A stretch of 64,000 nucleotides of DNA, taken from NCBI GenBank assembly GCA_944326265.1, contig CALVDE010000002.1, forward strand, positions 124,001 to 188,000, in the 5' to 3' direction. This document shows positions 63,501-64,000 of this stretch, piece by piece. Below the pieces are notes generated by a model. That model saw only the letters and a list, made by a program, of their open reading frames with translations, had not been told where the DNA came from and made no database searches. The number at the start of each line of letters is the position of its first letter. Position 1 is the stretch's first letter. The stretch is from an uncultured Bacteroidales bacterium (lineage in GTDB: Bacteria; Bacteroidota; Bacteroidia; Bacteroidales; UBA932). A program made the translations under genes and the position numbers.

Positions 63501-64000
63501 CTGACTCCCAACAGGAAACTGCAGACACTCGTGCTCCAAAAGTCCGAGAAATCCTCGGCCGTCAAATATCTCAACTGCTCCGGTCTGTCCGCACTGAGCA
63601 ACTTGGAATACAACGTAATACCGGACACGCTCATCCTCGACAACTGCAGTTCCCTTGAGAAACTGACAGTCAACGGAAATAAAGTAAGATCCGTAAGCCT
63701 CGCCGGAATGACCGGACTGAAAAAACTGATATACATGGGAGTAGATATGGACACGATAATCCTGCCTGATCTGCCGTCCCTGACAGACCTGACTATCTCC
63801 GGCAGCTACAATACCCACGTATTATACGCAGAAGGCACATACAACGTCAAACGGCTTACCTTTAACGAAAGTCCGATTGGATTCAAGGCCTGCCGGATGA
63901 ATTTCGCCCGGACCCTGGAAGAACTGACCATCACGCCAAAGAGTTATGGTAATGTAAGCGCATACGCTCCTGACACCATTGATTTCAGCAACCACACCAG
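60579..64000 (+). CDS. Very long leucine-rich-repeat lipoprotein, 3' end beyond the window
   Basis: The frame opens at ATG 60579 and is uninterrupted to base 64000 (at least 1140 residues). The start reads MRTIIKLTITAALTVLAAASC, with the lipid Cys at residue 21 followed by acidic residues. Residues ~45-100 repeat the fimbrillin-like module of the upstream gene (SIFAWPF, then QYYFTIPSGTESILFTNV). From about residue 485 onward the protein is a long array of degenerate leucine-rich repeats with the pattern NCxxLxxLxLxx (for example NCSSLEKLTVNGNKVRSVSL, DGCSSLKTVDIYGYGNLGTV), more than twenty units by eye. It begins 22 nt after the fimbrillin-like gene. A host- or surface-binding adhesin is the natural guess; the missing C-terminus may hold more repeats or an anchor. 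Confidence 0.8.
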   Translation, partial: MRTIIKLTITAALTVLAAASCHREELTPVHNPDRALKLTVTRPEFDITGTKAAMESDSIFAWPFDSRTETPVQPLRYDAYSDGQYYFTIPSGTESILFTNVAGHESGITVLSPMPDALLEISCGPDSCIGHDICYGGIESYSEDSHEEAISLTRLVSRLRPVLKIVVGEDTLSNLTNQFDSVSISFSGIHTGVTVGRDFSTAYTGSGQFTAPMTLTSASCASEGIYTFPGESTNPGITVHAYLKDGTCANFPGILPSPIEVNRDYAINIYLHKDNLEAGFTLGNIIMNDLYSDGAYSSDFDLVTLSEELLYFGVNEGDVNELIVSSRLGQWSAAIPAEALTYFRIENKRTGSPATSQTPTITGLSGDTLVFTTVNNISDREAPAFFEIPFKAEEHNIYGLTVIQSNGKTQEIEFVTNTDYYIDVEGYCNLYNEDNTLVANINTMGYEYSGTVQVTGGKTYRLSGDFIYSLDIYNPTYLKFNNCQSLVDLTLENIGIQEPDLSGLTALSTLTISNSNILNRLDLSGLSGLQVIEIANVSNLTEITAADGLPELRTISIENCPLLTTLSSATSESPLLEKISLSGIPVTELDLSKATALRSFFASGSHLKELDFSNSPLLNDLYLSEDGHDPYTRKIILDNCQNISEVHFNYLDYLNTISMENTAVGKLQIFVNDSLRKLDFSTGVVEDALLSNMSSLEYLNAENTDLKKLVIENTFNITDLLLRGCRQLAEYDVPNQSSLKNLDLRDCGLLSTPLELNYISEAESIRLSGCRSLRSFSMNSSDLTLLDSLDFTGCSSLETVTLEHSSSYTDRNNVAALIFDGCSSLKTVDIYGYGNLGTVSSEETAIQDMYLNGCAGLSILNLNGHSVKNLHIGDRAPWNDLIFLYTSSSGIETLSVNDMEGLTRVYADNCQALETVEMLDCENLYDIDLSNSGNVKTLHILSDSKSQLSSLEIGHLTELTDLQLENVVNIPRMDLTPNRKLQTLVLQKSEKSSAVKYLNCSGLSALSNLEYNVIPDTLILDNCSSLEKLTVNGNKVRSVSLAGMTGLKKLIYMGVDMDTIILPDLPSLTDLTISGSYNTHVLYAEGTYNVKRLTFNESPIGFKACRMNFARTLEELTITPKSYGNVSAYAPDTIDFSNHT

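Overview
The window looks like chromosome of a member of the Bacteroidota, most likely order Bacteroidales. The evidence is the Bacteroidetes promoter signature (TAnnTTTG -7 box) in front of many genes, the division/cell-wall (dcw) cluster order without murF or ddl, an ExbB/4-TM/ExbD/ExbD operon, and surface lipoproteins of the BACON, fimbrillin-like and leucine-rich-repeat kinds. Base composition is moderately GC-rich. I cannot name a genus from the sequence alone.

Layout. 1-16 kb is mostly housekeeping: the 3' part of der, an NTF2-like secreted protein, rlmH, a 1196-residue NtrY-like sensor kinase convergent with an NtrC-type regulator lacking a DNA-binding domain, dnaX, lptB, cmk-ispH (minus strand), a secreted protein with an M16 peptidase and an O-methyltransferase, efp, and a membrane-anchored M23 peptidase. 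16.3-31.3 kb is a complete dcw cluster in one direction: mraZ, rsmH, ftsL-like, ftsI, murE, mraY, murD, ftsW, murG, murC, ftsQ, ftsA, ftsZ, with tiny gaps or overlaps throughout. It meets the oppositely oriented rpiB-truB-queA operon with 2 nt between stop codons.

33.6-45.9 kb holds galE, an unusual long sigma-like protein with a zinc-finger anti-sigma partner, dprA-tatD-asparaginase, tRNA-Ser(GGA), the ExbB/ExbD motor operon, alkaline phosphatase, asnS, udk and a TonB-like protein. 46-52.9 kb holds two small secreted proteins, one apparently frameshifted, and a three-gene RND efflux operon (adaptor, pump, TolC-like channel). 53-64 kb is a surface locus: a secreted WG-repeat/CARDB-like/caspase-fold protein, an outer-membrane barrel, a BACON-LRR lipoprotein, a fimbrillin-like lipoprotein with an internally duplicated module, and a very long LRR lipoprotein that runs off the window and carries the same module a third time.

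The items I consider most worth a second look are: four 10-bp direct repeats between mraZ and the divergent M23 peptidase gene (a likely MraZ operator linking a wall hydrolase to the dcw cluster); the caspase-led surface locus with its thrice-repeated fimbrillin-like module; the sigma/anti-sigma pair with a long N-terminal extension; a 116-nt nested inverted repeat after der; promoters placed so close to start codons that the mRNAs should be leaderless; and the frameshifted lipoprotein at 46.6 kb. All calls come from reading the sequence and recognising motifs; no database search was possible.
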